From assembly GCA_929200315.1 (NCBI GenBank), contig CAKMZB010000001.1:144404-208403 (forward strand): a stretch of DNA of 64,000 nt, given 5' to 3'. The stretch is from an uncultured Alphaproteobacteria bacterium (GTDB lineage: Bacteria; Pseudomonadota; Alphaproteobacteria; Rhizobiales; Rhizobiaceae). Each line of letters opens with the position of its first letter. Position 1 is the first letter of the stretch. Below the pieces are notes generated by a model that worked only from the letters and a program-made list of their open reading frames with translations, was not told the origin of the DNA and ran no database searches. Of the stretch, positions 15,548 through 24,485 are shown piece by piece. The translations under genes and the position numbers were made by a program.

Positions 15548-17725
15548 TTACCTGCCCAGAAGACCGTCGTCAGATTGCAGGAAGGCCTGTTCGTCGTCCC
15601 GGGCATCGTTGGCCAGGGACGGTGCGTTGAGGCGTGGTGCTTCTTTGAGACGGCGGTTGAGATCAAGCAGCGCGCGGGCGGTTTCTATCGACAGCGGTTT
15701 CTGGCGCAAAACGCTTACGGGCACATCGGCGGCTCCTGCGCCGGTTGCGATACGCGGATTGCCCGTCGGCACTTCCGGCTCGACATAGGGCATCGGGCGC
15801 AATTCGATGTTGGCGTGGGCATAGGTCATAAACTTCTTCCACGTCATGGCGGGAAGACGGCCACCGGTGAGGCGGCGAGTGGGACCGTAGTCATCGTTGC
15901 CGAACCAGACCGCGCCGACGTAATTGCCGGTGTAACCAACAAACCAGGCATCGCGATAAGCCTGGGTTGTGCCTGTCTTGCCGGCGTTCTTGATGCCGTC
16001 GAGTTTGGAGCGGCGACCAGTACCCCATTCGGGCACCTGGGAGAGCATGACGTTGATATCGCGCGTCGCTTTTTCCGACAGGACACGTTTAGGTTTGGGT
16101 ACTTCGGTCTTGTGGTCGTAAAGCACGGTTCCCGTGGGGTCGGTGATCTGGGTGAGGACATGGCGGCCGGTCTCATAGCCGCCGGACATGAAGACGCCAT
16201 AGCCCGTGGCCTGGTCCATGACGGTCATTTCATTGGTGCCAAGCGGCATGGCCGGTTCCGCCGTCAGCGGAGCTTCAACGCCCATGGCGCCGGCGAGTTC
16301 GACGATCGGCTGTCGGCCGATCCGGGCCGCGATGCGCACAGGGACGGTGTTGATGGACTTCACCAGTGCGCGGGTGACAGTAACAGTGCCAAAGCTGCGT
16401 CCGCCATAGTTCTTGGGAGTCCAGCCGCGAATGGTGATCGCGCCGCCGGAAACGCGGGTTTCGGGGGTGTAACCCTTCTCCATCGCGTAGGCATAAACAT
16501 AGGGTTTGAAGGTCGAGCCAGGCTGGCGCTGGGCGCGGGTGGCGCGGTTGTACTGGCTCTCACCATAATCGCGGCCACCGACGAGCGCGCGAACGGCTCC
16601 GCCATATTCGATGGCGACCATGGCGGCCTGGTCGGAGCGGTATTGCTCCCCATATTGGCGAAGATGCGAAAGCACCGCATCTTCCGCCGCCGCCTGGAGG
16701 CTAGGGTCGAGTGTCGTCTTGGCGACAAGAGCGTTGCTGCCCAGTTCAAACGCTTTTTCCTGCACTTTTTCAAAAGCGTAATCGAGGAAGTAATCCGGTG
16801 AATCCACCTGATCGCGCTCAACGGCGCTGGCCGGTTTGCGGCGGGCGGATATCACCTGGCCTTCGGTCAGGAAATTCGCCTGCACCATGTTGGTGAGCAC
16901 TTCGTTTGCCCGGGCACGGGCAGCGGGCAGGTTGATGTGCGGTGCGTAGTTGGAAGGGGCCTTGAAGAGCCCGGCAAGCATCGCTGCTTCGGCAAGGCTG
17001 ACATCACGAATGTCTTTGTCGAAATAGAACTCCGAAGCTGCTGCTGCCCCGATCGTTCCGCCGCCCATATAGGCGCGGTCGAGATAGAGTTTGAGGATTT
17101 CTTCCTTCGACAAGTTGTATTCGAGCCAAAGCGACAGGAATGCTTCCTTGATCTTGCGGTCGAGGGAGCGCTCGTTGGTCAAAAACACGTTTTTGGCGAG
17201 CTGCTGGGTGATGGTGGACCCGCCCTGAACAACAGCACTGGCGCGGGCATTCTCGATCATCGCGCGGGTAAGGCCGGGAAAATCAATGCCGAAATGGTCA
17301 AAGAAACGCCGATCCTCGGTGGCGAGAACGGCTTTGATGAAATGATCGGGCAATTCATCGATTGCCGCAGAATCATTGTGCAACACACCGCGGCGACCAA
17401 TCTCGTTACCGAAACGGTCAAGAAACGTGACAGATATGTCTTGGTTGGCGCGCCAGTTTTTCTGCGTCTCTTCAAGAGCAGGCTTGGCGAGAGCAAGCAT
17501 TAAGGTCATGCCGACACAGCCTAGGGTCAATCCTTCGCAGCCCAATTCTACAACGCCGCGTTTAAAACCGGCGACGCGGAATTTGCGGAAGAAGACAACC
17601 AGATTTTCCCAGCTTTCCGCCCCGTTCGCCTTGGAGCGATACATGAAGTCATCAACGGTGGAATCAACATCCATCAGGAACGTCTTCAAATTCCGGCGGC
17701 GCTTCTTCTTGAAGGGATTGGACAT
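15548..17725 (-). CDS. Class A penicillin-binding protein (transglycosylase/transpeptidase)
   Basis: This bifunctional enzyme polymerises glycan strands and crosslinks peptidoglycan at the outer face of the inner membrane. It has 725 residues from the ATG at 17725, with a cytosolic basic N-terminus (KKKRRR) and one transmembrane helix near residues 65-83. The GT51 domain shows the catalytic glutamate E137 in ATEDRRFFDHFGID and GGSTITQQLAKN. The transpeptidase domain shows S404-x2-K407 (PGSTFKPY), S457-I-N459 and K583-TGT. It fits the PBP1A/1C-like single-domain-pair type. It is divergent from the YcgN-family gene, with about 120 bases between the two starts. Confidence 0.95.
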   Translation of the reverse strand: MSNPFKKKRRRNLKTFLMDVDSTVDDFMYRSKANGAESWENLVVFFRKFRVAGFKRGVVELGCEGLTLGCVGMTLMLALAKPALEETQKNWRANQDISVTFLDRFGNEIGRRGVLHNDSAAIDELPDHFIKAVLATEDRRFFDHFGIDFPGLTRAMIENARASAVVQGGSTITQQLAKNVFLTNERSLDRKIKEAFLSLWLEYNLSKEEILKLYLDRAYMGGGTIGAAAASEFYFDKDIRDVSLAEAAMLAGLFKAPSNYAPHINLPAARARANEVLTNMVQANFLTEGQVISARRKPASAVERDQVDSPDYFLDYAFEKVQEKAFELGSNALVAKTTLDPSLQAAAEDAVLSHLRQYGEQYRSDQAAMVAIEYGGAVRALVGGRDYGESQYNRATRAQRQPGSTFKPYVYAYAMEKGYTPETRVSGGAITIRGWTPKNYGGRSFGTVTVTRALVKSINTVPVRIAARIGRQPIVELAGAMGVEAPLTAEPAMPLGTNEMTVMDQATGYGVFMSGGYETGRHVLTQITDPTGTVLYDHKTEVPKPKRVLSEKATRDINVMLSQVPEWGTGRRSKLDGIKNAGKTGTTQAYRDAWFVGYTGNYVGAVWFGNDDYGPTRRLTGGRLPAMTWKKFMTYAHANIELRPMPYVEPEVPTGNPRIATGAGAADVPVSVLRQKPLSIETARALLDLNRRLKEAPRLNAPSLANDARDDEQAFLQSDDGLLGR

Positions 17726-17847
17726 GAGGGCCTGATCACACTTGTGCGGTTTGAACGCCAGTGCAAAAGCATACGTGAGGAGCGGGTTGCGCGCCATTGC
17801 AAAGCGTTGTCCCTATGTTCCCCATTCTTGGACAAGGGGCAAGTTTG

Positions 17848-18336
17848 ATGGGCGTTGGAGGGGACATTTTACCGTTTTGGGAAACCACCACCCCTGAAGA
17901 CATGACCACCGAGCAGTGGGAATCGCTCTGCGACGGGTGTGGAAAATGCTGTCTGAACAAGCTGGAAGACTGGGATACGGGCGAGATCCACTTCACCAAT
18001 GTCGCCTGCACACTTTTTGATGATCGAACTTGCCGGTGCCGGGATTACGAGAACCGCTTTTCGAAAGTGCCTGACTGCCTAAAACTAACCCCGCAAAGCG
18101 TTCCAAAATATGCCTGGTTGCCCTCCACCTGCGCCTACAGATTGGTGGAGGAAGGCCGCCGGCTTCCAAAATGGCACCCGCTTATCTCCAAAAGCCCCCA
18201 TTCGGTTCACGAAGCGGGAATCAGCGTGCGCGGCAGGACGATCAGCGAGGATGATGTCGCGGAGGACGATTACGAGTTTCATCTGGTGGACTGGATTGAT
18301 GGTGGTTCGATGGACTATTTGGCATCGAGCAAATGA
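17848..18336 (+). CDS. YcgN/YkgJ family cysteine-cluster protein (UPF0260)
   Basis: This 162-residue cytosolic protein has the UPF0260 cysteine pattern: C28, C31, C34, C35 ([16 protein letters not shown]), then C54, C62, C64 and C77. These probably bind zinc or an iron-sulfur cluster, although the family's role is not known. I chose the ATG at 17848, preceded by AAGGGGC; a longer frame from 17797 adds 17 residues. The 3' end of this gene has a diverged second copy 570 bases downstream. Confidence 0.92.
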   Translation: MGVGGDILPFWETTTPEDMTTEQWESLCDGCGKCCLNKLEDWDTGEIHFTNVACTLFDDRTCRCRDYENRFSKVPDCLKLTPQSVPKYAWLPSTCAYRLVEEGRRLPKWHPLISKSPHSVHEAGISVRGRTISEDDVAEDDYEFHLVDWIDGGSMDYLASSK

Positions 18337-18602
18337 GCTTTCTCGATGTCACTTTCGAAATAGCGCCCGATCCGTGCGCCTCTTAGACGTAAGAGAGCGA
18401 TGCGTGCGACTTGCCGAGAAATGAGCAGAATTCCGGGAATTTTGAATAAATCTTCTGATGTCCAAAAATTTGCTAGGGCCGTCATGCGCTTAACAGATTG
18501 CCGGTACTTCTGGCACTTGCCTTTTGCGCCGTTTTCAGCAATTATTTCGGGATTGTTCAGAGCAGAGATATTGCCAAAGAACAGAGAGAAGGGGGCGACA
18601 TC
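18337..18602. other. Non-coding stretch after ycgN
   Basis: There is no convincing gene, terminator or promoter in these 266 bases. They are somewhat richer in A/T than the flanking genes and separate the intact ycgN from its decayed 3' copy. The full gene-poor gap runs to 19036 and also holds a doubtful small frame and the ycgN remnant. Confidence 0.6.
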
Positions 18603-18752
18603 ATGAACATTTTGAGCCGTTTCGCGTGTATTGCCGTTGTGGCCTGGGTTTTTGGCGGCGCGATGGTATCGCCTGTTTCTGTGCCCGTGATGCCGGAAAA
18701 CCAGGTTGCATTTGATCTTGAAGATTATTGCGAGTCGACCTGTCGCGGCTAA
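18603..18752 (+). CDS. Possible small secreted or membrane peptide (49 aa)
   Basis: The frame starts MNILSRFACIAVVAWVFGG, which looks like a signal peptide or membrane helix, and ends with an acidic stretch holding two cysteines (C44, C48). An AGAAGGGGG stretch upstream could serve as ribosome-binding site. There is no homologue I recognise. It lies in the gap between ycgN and its 3' remnant, so it may be an accident of inserted DNA. Confidence 0.3.
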   Translation: MNILSRFACIAVVAWVFGGAMVSPVSVPVMPENQVAFDLEDYCESTCRG

Positions 18753-18768
18753 TTTTCTCAAGGCCGTT

Positions 18769-18903
18769 GTGAGTGTCGCAGGGGAAGCGGGAATCGGCCC
18801 GCGCGGCGGGACGATCAGCGAGGATGATGTTGCAGAAGAGGGCTACGAGTTCCATCTCGTGGACTGGATCGAGGGCGGGAAGTTCGCCAATTTAGGGAAA
18901 TAG
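18769..18903 (+). pseudogene. Decayed duplicate of the ycgN 3' end
   Basis: The translated stretch [20 protein letters not shown] followed by WIEGG nearly repeats the C-terminus of the YcgN-family protein ([20 protein letters not shown] followed by WIDGG). At DNA level 18785-18880 aligns with 18205-18300 with most bases identical. The conserved cysteine region is absent, so this is a fragment. It probably arose by partial duplication or by insertion of DNA next to the end of ycgN. Confidence 0.75.
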
Positions 18904-19036
18904 GAAAATAGTCCTTTACACCGCACCGCTTGTCTGGTAGGGTGCAGGCACAATCGAAGAACTGGGTCAGACGCCAGCCGGGCCGCTCAGCGGCTTCCAT
19001 TCTTTAGCTTCAAAGACAGATCGTCAGGAACCGCCC
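18904..19036 (+). promoter_or_regulatory. Leader region of the GTA cluster
   Basis: These 133 bases precede the first GTA gene and must hold its promoter, if it has one of its own. I see an inverted repeat GCCGC-TCA-GCGGC at 18982-18994 followed by a T-rich stretch, which could be a weak terminator or a regulatory hairpin. No clear -35/-10 pair, CtrA box or phage-type operator was found. Confidence 0.35.
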
Positions 19037-19507
19037 ATGCCTAGCGTCACAACGCAGCGGTGCGCTGATTTGCGCCTGCTGTTTGAGCACCATCATGTTC
19101 CGCTCGATTTCCTTACGCAGATGTTTAACTACAAACCCCACACGCTGCAGGACCTCGCCAAAGACGAGGGCTGGACCGGCGGCCAATCCGCTACAGCCTT
19201 GCGCATCCGCCTTGCCGCCCTTGCCGAGCGCACCATCGTAGCTGTCGACACAATAGGCATGGATGTCGACGCCGTGGACAAGATTGTCCGCGCTATCACG
19301 GCGCTGACCAAGACGATCGAGAGCCTGGCAACATTGGAAGAAGAAGAAAAAGCCCTTCGGCAGACCGGAACTGAAAACGGTGAAGCCCCATACACTCTCG
19401 CCAGCGGAAGCCGTGAGGATATCGCGCGTTTCGATGAGTTACTTGCGAATGTGGCTCGCCAGATCGACACCGATGAGGAGGCAGCTCTATTCGGAGAAAC
19501 TTCCTGA
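19037..19507 (+). CDS. Putative GTA small terminase subunit (gp1-like)
   Basis: This 156-residue acidic protein lies directly before the large terminase and overlaps it by 35 bases. The N-terminal 45 residues (LRLLFEHHHVPLDFLTQMF, then LQDLAKDEGW) look like a DNA-binding helix-turn-helix. The central part is a predicted coiled helix, IVRAITALTKTIESLATLEE. Both are usual in small terminases. In RcGTA the corresponding gene gp1 acts as small terminase. Identity is assigned mostly from position and shape, because small terminases diverge quickly. Confidence 0.7.
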   Translation: MPSVTTQRCADLRLLFEHHHVPLDFLTQMFNYKPHTLQDLAKDEGWTGGQSATALRIRLAALAERTIVAVDTIGMDVDAVDKIVRAITALTKTIESLATLEEEEKALRQTGTENGEAPYTLASGSREDIARFDELLANVARQIDTDEEAALFGETS

Positions 19508-20771
19508 AGCTTTGCGCCCGTTCTGGGAACATCGCTTTGCGGTCCGTGGTCGCGCTTCACAAATTGAAGGCGCGCTTGCTGACTGGACGACGTGGATCGT
19601 CATGGGCGGACGCGGTTCCGGCAAGACGCGGCTCGGGGCGGAATGGGTCCGTTCCATGGTTTATGGTGATCCGTTTTACGGCCTTGCGCCCACCGGCCGC
19701 CTTGCATTGGTGGGTGAAACTTATGGTGATGCCCGTGAGGTGATGGTGGAGGGGGAAAGCGGTATTCTGGCCGTCAGCGATGGTGCAGAACGTCCGGTCT
19801 GGACGCCCTCGCGCCGCCGCCTTGAATGGTCAAATGGCGCGGTCGCCCACGTGTTCTCGTCTGAAGATCCTGATGCTTTGCGTGGTCCGCAATTTTCCGC
19901 CGCCTGGTGCGATGAACTCGCCAAGTGGTCTCACATGCGAGAGACCTGGGACATGCTGCAATTCGGCCTGCGGCTGGGGGAACATCCCTGCCAATTGGTC
20001 ACCACAACGCCCCGTCCGGTGCCGCTCCTGAAAGAGCTGGTCGCTGCCGAAGGTAACCTGGTTACGCATATGAGGACCGCGGAGAATAAAGCGAACCTCG
20101 CGGGCGGGTTTCTTGATCGCGTTGTCAAAGCCTATCGCGGCACACGCCTTGGGCGGCAGGAGCTGGACGGTGAGATTATCGAAGAGCGCACCGATGCGCT
20201 CTGGACGCGGGCGCTGCTTGAAAAGGCGCGCTGCAAAGCGCCACAGGATCTGGTGCGGATCGTTATTGCCGTTGATCCGCCGGTGACGGGCAAGGCGAGT
20301 TCTGATGCCTGCGGCATCATTGCCGTCGGGCAGGGGGCGGATGGTCGCGCTTATGTACTGGAAGACGCAACGCTCTCCGCTGTCTCGCCGGAACGGTGGT
20401 CGGCGGCGGTTGTCGCGCTCTATCACAGCTACCGGGCGGACCGGATCGTGGTGGAAACCAACCAGGGTGGGGATATGGTGGAGAGCGTTTTGCGCACCGC
20501 CGACCCGTCCTGCGCGGTGCGGCAGGTCAAGGCGACGCGCGGCAAATATCTGCGCGCGGAACCCGTGGCCCACCTCTATGAGCGCGGGCTTGTTTCGCAC
20601 TGCCCCTCCCTGGGCGGAGACCTCGCTTTGCTTGAAGATGAAATGTGTGATTTCGCGCTGGACGGGTTGAGCACAAGCCGTTCGCCGGACCGACTCGATG
20701 CCCTCGTCTGGGGGCTGACCGACCTCATGCTGACCCGAAGAGGCGGCGCTCCCCGTGCCCGCTCTCTTTAA
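19473..20771 (+). CDS. GTA large terminase (gp2)
   Basis: This 432-residue packaging ATPase and nuclease has Walker A at residues 45-52 (GGRGSGKT, catalytic K51) and Walker B around D147-E148 (AAWCDELAKW). The RNase H-like nuclease domain shows its first acidic residue in the IVIAVDPPVTG strand, then IVVETNQGGDMV and, near the C-terminus, SPDRLDALVWGL. I chose the ATG at 19473 (MRRQLYSEKL). The longer frame from 19380 lies wholly inside the small terminase gene. In GTAs this motor packages host DNA by headful filling instead of phage DNA. Confidence 0.95.
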   Translation: MRRQLYSEKLPEALRPFWEHRFAVRGRASQIEGALADWTTWIVMGGRGSGKTRLGAEWVRSMVYGDPFYGLAPTGRLALVGETYGDAREVMVEGESGILAVSDGAERPVWTPSRRRLEWSNGAVAHVFSSEDPDALRGPQFSAAWCDELAKWSHMRETWDMLQFGLRLGEHPCQLVTTTPRPVPLLKELVAAEGNLVTHMRTAENKANLAGGFLDRVVKAYRGTRLGRQELDGEIIEERTDALWTRALLEKARCKAPQDLVRIVIAVDPPVTGKASSDACGIIAVGQGADGRAYVLEDATLSAVSPERWSAAVVALYHSYRADRIVVETNQGGDMVESVLRTADPSCAVRQVKATRGKYLRAEPVAHLYERGLVSHCPSLGGDLALLEDEMCDFALDGLSTSRSPDRLDALVWGLTDLMLTRRGGAPRARSL

Positions 20772-20786
20772 AACCTAGGACATTCC

Positions 20787-21986
20787 ATGGCCTCATTACT
20801 GAGCCGGTTCATGCCGGCCCGATCCGGCACGCCCATACCGGGCGGAAATGCTCCGCCCGAACGCAAGGCGGGCCTGAGCGCGAACCTCTTCACGCTGAAC
20901 GCCCTGGGCCAAGCTTCCTGGTCGCAGACCGATTACGGCACTTTGGCGCGCAACGGCTATATGGCAAACCCCATCGTCCATCGCTGTGTGCGCTTGATTG
21001 CCGAGACTGCAAGCGCCGCGCCGCTACTTGTTTATGACGGACGCCAAGAGCTGGAGCAGCACCCACTGCTGGAGCTGATGCAGCGCCCCAATCAGCGCCA
21101 GTCCCATGCTGAATTTCTGGAAGGGCTGTTCGGCCATCTGCTGGTTGCAGGCAACGCCTATGTTGAGGCTGTGCAACTCAACGACGTGCCGCGCGAGTTG
21201 CACCTTCTGCGCCCGGACCGGATGAGCGTTCAATCCGATGAGCGCGGCTGGGCGGAAGCCTATGAATATCGCACCGAGGGTGATGTGCGTGTCTACCGCA
21301 GCGATGAAGCAACCGGCTTCTCTTCCGTGCTGCACGTCGCGCAGTTCCACCCGCTGGACGACCAATACGGTTTCCCCGCGCTTCAGGCGGCGGCGATGGC
21401 GCTGGATGTCCACAACGCCTCCAACATCTGGAACAAGGCGTTGCTCGACAATTCGGCGCGTCCGTCTGGTGCGCTTGTCTATGCCGCCGAGGGGCAAAAC
21501 CTCACCGACGAGCAATTCGACCGTCTCAAGGAAGAGTTGGCCGAGGGTTATGGCGGCGCGTCGAAGGCCGGAAAGCCGATGCTGCTGGAAGGCGGTCTCG
21601 ACTGGAAGGCCATGGGCTATTCGCCGACCGATATGGATTTCGTTCAGGCCCGCAACGCCGCAGCGCGCGACATCGCTCTCGCCTTTGGCGTTCCGCCGAT
21701 GTTGCTCGGTATTCCGGGCGACAACACCTATTCCAACTATCAAGAGGCCAACCGTGCCTTCGCCCGCCAGACATTGCTCCCGCTGATCCGCCGGGTGCTC
21801 GGTTCCGTCAGCCATTGGCTCGGGCCGCTTTACGGTGGCAATCCGCGCCTTGCTGTGGATGAAGATGCAATGGAGGGCTTGCAGGCAGAGCGCGATGCGC
21901 TTTGGAAGCGGGTTGCGGAAGCGCCGTTCCTGACTGAAGAAGAACAGCGGGAGGCGGTGGGCTATTCCCCATCGGCGGAACGCTGA
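20787..21986 (+). CDS. GTA portal protein (gp3, HK97 family)
   Basis: This 399-residue HK97-type portal forms the dodecameric DNA channel at the capsid vertex. Family patterns seen are NGYMANPIVHRCVRLIAETA near residue 52, FLEGLFGHLLVAGNAYVE near residue 112 and FGVPPMLLGIPGDNTYSNYQ near residue 301. It shares one base with the next start (TGATG). Length and order match RcGTA gp3. Confidence 0.95.
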   Translation: MASLLSRFMPARSGTPIPGGNAPPERKAGLSANLFTLNALGQASWSQTDYGTLARNGYMANPIVHRCVRLIAETASAAPLLVYDGRQELEQHPLLELMQRPNQRQSHAEFLEGLFGHLLVAGNAYVEAVQLNDVPRELHLLRPDRMSVQSDERGWAEAYEYRTEGDVRVYRSDEATGFSSVLHVAQFHPLDDQYGFPALQAAAMALDVHNASNIWNKALLDNSARPSGALVYAAEGQNLTDEQFDRLKEELAEGYGGASKAGKPMLLEGGLDWKAMGYSPTDMDFVQARNAAARDIALAFGVPPMLLGIPGDNTYSNYQEANRAFARQTLLPLIRRVLGSVSHWLGPLYGGNPRLAVDEDAMEGLQAERDALWKRVAEAPFLTEEEQREAVGYSPSAER

Positions 21987-22366
21987 TGGAACGGGTCTAT
22001 GCGGTGGCCGAACGGCTCGGGCATCTGTTTGAGACCTTCGGGCTTTTTCTATTCTGCGCGAAGTTTGGTGGGGCAATTGCGGGCTCGGCAATTTCCATCG
22101 CTTTCCTGTTGCCAAAGAACCGTCGTGAAGCAGCGCTTCGCCTCTGCGTTGGCTTTCTGTGCGGCCTCGTCTTTGGCGGGACCGTTGGGGTGAAACTCGC
22201 TGACTGGCTCGGTCTTATAGGCCAGATCGAACCGGACGAAATCGCTCTGGTCGGAGCCACGCTTGCCAGCCTTTGTGCCTGGTGGGGCATGGGCGCTCTG
22301 GAGCGGGTGATCGGTTCGTGGTCACCCTTTTCCGCCCGGTCCGAAGACAGGAAGAAACGTTCATGA
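21986..22366 (+). CDS. GTA-linked small membrane protein (DUF6107-like, g3.5 position)
   Basis: This 126-residue protein has three hydrophobic helices (about residues 18-42, 50-72 and 85-105) and a basic tail. It sits between portal and protease, the position of the small orf g3.5 in RcGTA. I associate it with DUF6107 in rhizobial genomes, but only loosely. Translation is coupled on both sides (TGATG at the portal stop, ATGA at the protease start). A membrane protein in the head module is unusual for a phage; a role in assembly at the membrane is speculative. Confidence 0.65.
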   Translation: MERVYAVAERLGHLFETFGLFLFCAKFGGAIAGSAISIAFLLPKNRREAALRLCVGFLCGLVFGGTVGVKLADWLGLIGQIEPDEIALVGATLASLCAWWGMGALERVIGSWSPFSARSEDRKKRS

Positions 22367-23049
22367 GCACGGTTCAGAAGCACCGTCGCTCTCCGGAGCG
22401 CAAGCGGGCGACCATGGCGCTTTCGGTGGATGCCGATGAGGGTACGTTTTCGGGCTATGCGAGCCTCTTCGGTGTAGTCGATCTTGGCAAGGACAAAGTG
22501 CAACGCGGGGCGTTCCGCCGTTCTCTTGCCGCGCGCAAAGCTAACGACGTGCGCATGCTCTACCAGCACGATCCCGCGGAGCCGATAGGGGCCTGGGAGG
22601 AGGTGCGTGAGGATGTGAAGGGCCTCTTCGTGCGTGGGCGGATTGATGCCGGCACGGTGCGGGGCAGGGAGGTTCTCTCGCTCCTCCGCTCTGGTTCCAT
22701 CGACGGCCTCTCCATCGGCTTTCGCACCGAGCGAAGTCGCACGGACCGCACGTCAGGCGTGCGCACAATTCTGGAAGCCGACCTGTGGGAGGTCTCCATC
22801 GTGACCTTCCCCATGCTCACCGCTGCGCGGGTTACGCAGGTGAAATCGGCTAAAAATACACACCGCGCGCTGCCCACGCGGCGCGGCTTTGAACGCTGGC
22901 TCACGCAGGACGCTGGGCTGTCGCGGAGCCAGGCGAGGACCATCATCGCCAAGGGCTTCACCCATCTTACGAGCAAGCAGGACGCTGCTCCGTCATCCGA
23001 TCTGGCAGGCCGCTTGCGCGACCTCGCCACACGACTTCAAACCAAATGA
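22363..23049 (+). CDS. GTA prohead protease (gp4, HK97 family)
   Basis: This 228-residue serine protease matures the capsid by trimming the major capsid protein. Family features are GTFSGYASLFGVVDLGKD, MLYQHDPAEPIGAW with the catalytic histidine, and SGSIDGLSIGF with the serine region, then LWEVSIVTFPM. I chose the ATG at 22363, overlapping the previous stop (ATGA). The C-terminal 60 residues are basic and probably removed or scaffold-like. It overlaps the capsid frame by 4 bases. Confidence 0.94.
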   Translation: MSTVQKHRRSPERKRATMALSVDADEGTFSGYASLFGVVDLGKDKVQRGAFRRSLAARKANDVRMLYQHDPAEPIGAWEEVREDVKGLFVRGRIDAGTVRGREVLSLLRSGSIDGLSIGFRTERSRTDRTSGVRTILEADLWEVSIVTFPMLTAARVTQVKSAKNTHRALPTRRGFERWLTQDAGLSRSQARTIIAKGFTHLTSKQDAAPSSDLAGRLRDLATRLQTK

Positions 23050-24341
23050 ACGGACAATCCTCCATGCAGGCAAATGCTAACAATCCGGCCGCCAAACTTA
23101 CCGTGGCCCCTGAAACCAAGATGGGCACAGGCGATGATGTCGCCGTGGCCTTTGATGAATTCATGAACGCCTTTGAGGCGTTTAAGGAAACCAACGATGA
23201 GCGCCTGGCGCAGATCGAAAATCAGGTTTCCACCGACGTTGTGACAGAAGATCGCCTGGCGCGTATCAACTCGGCCATGGACGAGCAGAAACGTCATCTC
23301 GACACTCTGCTCCTGAAACAGGCCCGCCCGAACCTTGGCTCCGCAAACGGTGGCCGTGGGTTTTCCAACAGCGAGCACAAGAGCGGCTTCCACGCTTATA
23401 TGCGTGGTGGTGAAACCGCCGGTCTGCGCCGTTTGGAAGAAAAGGCCATGTCCGTCGGGTCTGATCCCGATGGCGGCTATCTGGTTCCGGAAGAGGTCTC
23501 CACCGAAATCGGTAAACGGCTGGCGACAATCTCGCCAATCCGTGCACTGGCTACCGTCCGCCAGATGTCATCTTCGGTTTACAAAAAGCCCTTCGCCAAC
23601 ACCGGCGCAGCCGTTGGCTGGGTGGGCGAGACCGACATCCGGCCTGAAACGACGACCCCCAATTTGGCCGAACTCACGTTCCCGGCGATGGAACTCTACG
23701 CCATGCCGGCCGCTACGCAGACACTGCTTGATGACGCCGCAGTCGACCTCGACGCCTGGCTCGCTGAAGAGGTGGAGATGGCTTTTGCCGAGCAGGAATC
23801 CACGGCCTTCGTTTCTGGCGATGGCGTCAACAAACCGACCGGTTTCCTCTCCGTCCCCACGGTGGATGAATCCTCCTGGGCCTGGGGTTCGCTTGGCACG
23901 ATTGCCACCGGCGTGAGCGGCGATTTCGCGGCTTCCGAGCAGGGCGATGTGTTGGTGGATACGATCTATGCGCTGAAGGCGGGATACCGCCAGAACGCCA
24001 CCTTCGTGATGAACCGCCGTACGCAGGCAGAGCTTCGCAAGTTGAAGGACGGGGACGGCAATTACCTGTGGCAGGCTCCGGCCACTGTGGGCGAAGCAGC
24101 CATGTTTATGGGCTTCCCGGTCGCCGAGGCTGAGGACATGCCTGACATTGGCGCAGACACAACCCCAATTGCGTTTGGTGACTTCCGCCGCGGTTATCTC
24201 GTGGTGGACCGCACCGGTGTACGGGTGCTGCGCGATCCGTATTCCGCCAAGCCTTACGTCCTCTTCTACACCACCAAGCGTGTTGGCGGCGGGGTGCAGG
24301 ACTTTGACGCCATCAAACTGGTGAAATTCGGCACGGCCTAG
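23046..24341 (+). CDS. GTA major capsid protein (gp5, HK97 fold)
   Basis: This 431-residue capsid protein has an N-terminal coiled delta domain (about residues 30-105, FEAFKETNDERLAQIENQVS) expected to be cut off by the adjacent protease. It is followed by the mature HK97 fold starting near EKAMSVGSDPDGGYLVPEEV. Other family patterns are AFVSGDGVNKPTGFL and DPYSAKPYVLFYTTKRVGGG. The start may be the ATG at 23046, which overlaps the protease stop, or the ATG at 23064. A hairpin-rich gap follows it. Confidence 0.95.
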   Translation: MNGQSSMQANANNPAAKLTVAPETKMGTGDDVAVAFDEFMNAFEAFKETNDERLAQIENQVSTDVVTEDRLARINSAMDEQKRHLDTLLLKQARPNLGSANGGRGFSNSEHKSGFHAYMRGGETAGLRRLEEKAMSVGSDPDGGYLVPEEVSTEIGKRLATISPIRALATVRQMSSSVYKKPFANTGAAVGWVGETDIRPETTTPNLAELTFPAMELYAMPAATQTLLDDAAVDLDAWLAEEVEMAFAEQESTAFVSGDGVNKPTGFLSVPTVDESSWAWGSLGTIATGVSGDFAASEQGDVLVDTIYALKAGYRQNATFVMNRRTQAELRKLKDGDGNYLWQAPATVGEAAMFMGFPVAEAEDMPDIGADTTPIAFGDFRRGYLVVDRTGVRVLRDPYSAKPYVLFYTTKRVGGGVQDFDAIKLVKFGTA

Positions 24342-24416
24342 GCCTTCCCTCCCACCTAGTCTGACCGCCCGGGCGGCCTTCCTGGTCCCCCGTCTGGACG
24401 GTTCGTCGTGCCGTTT

Positions 24417-24447
24417 GCGGCCCTGCCTTATTCCAAGGTGGGGCCGC
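24417..24447 (+). terminator. Hairpin after the capsid gene, possible partial terminator
   Basis: Eleven-base arms (24417-24427 and 24437-24447) pair with one mismatch around a 9-base loop and are followed by CTTTCATTT. A 12-base palindrome CCGCCCGGGCGG lies at 24366-24377. The gap of 144 bases is the longest inside the otherwise packed GTA cluster. Such a structure could raise capsid mRNA relative to tail genes. Confidence 0.45.
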
Positions 24448-24485
24448 CTTTCATTTGGGACCACACTTTCATTCGGGAGAAACCC

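Noticed and set aside
15575..16801. A 408-codon plus-strand frame opposite the penicillin-binding protein
   Set aside because: It is antisense to a gene with all catalytic motifs, with an unlikely composition and no ribosome-binding site.
21024..22115. A 363-codon minus-strand frame opposite the portal gene
   Set aside because: It is antisense to the HK97 portal; translation is His/Arg-rich noise.
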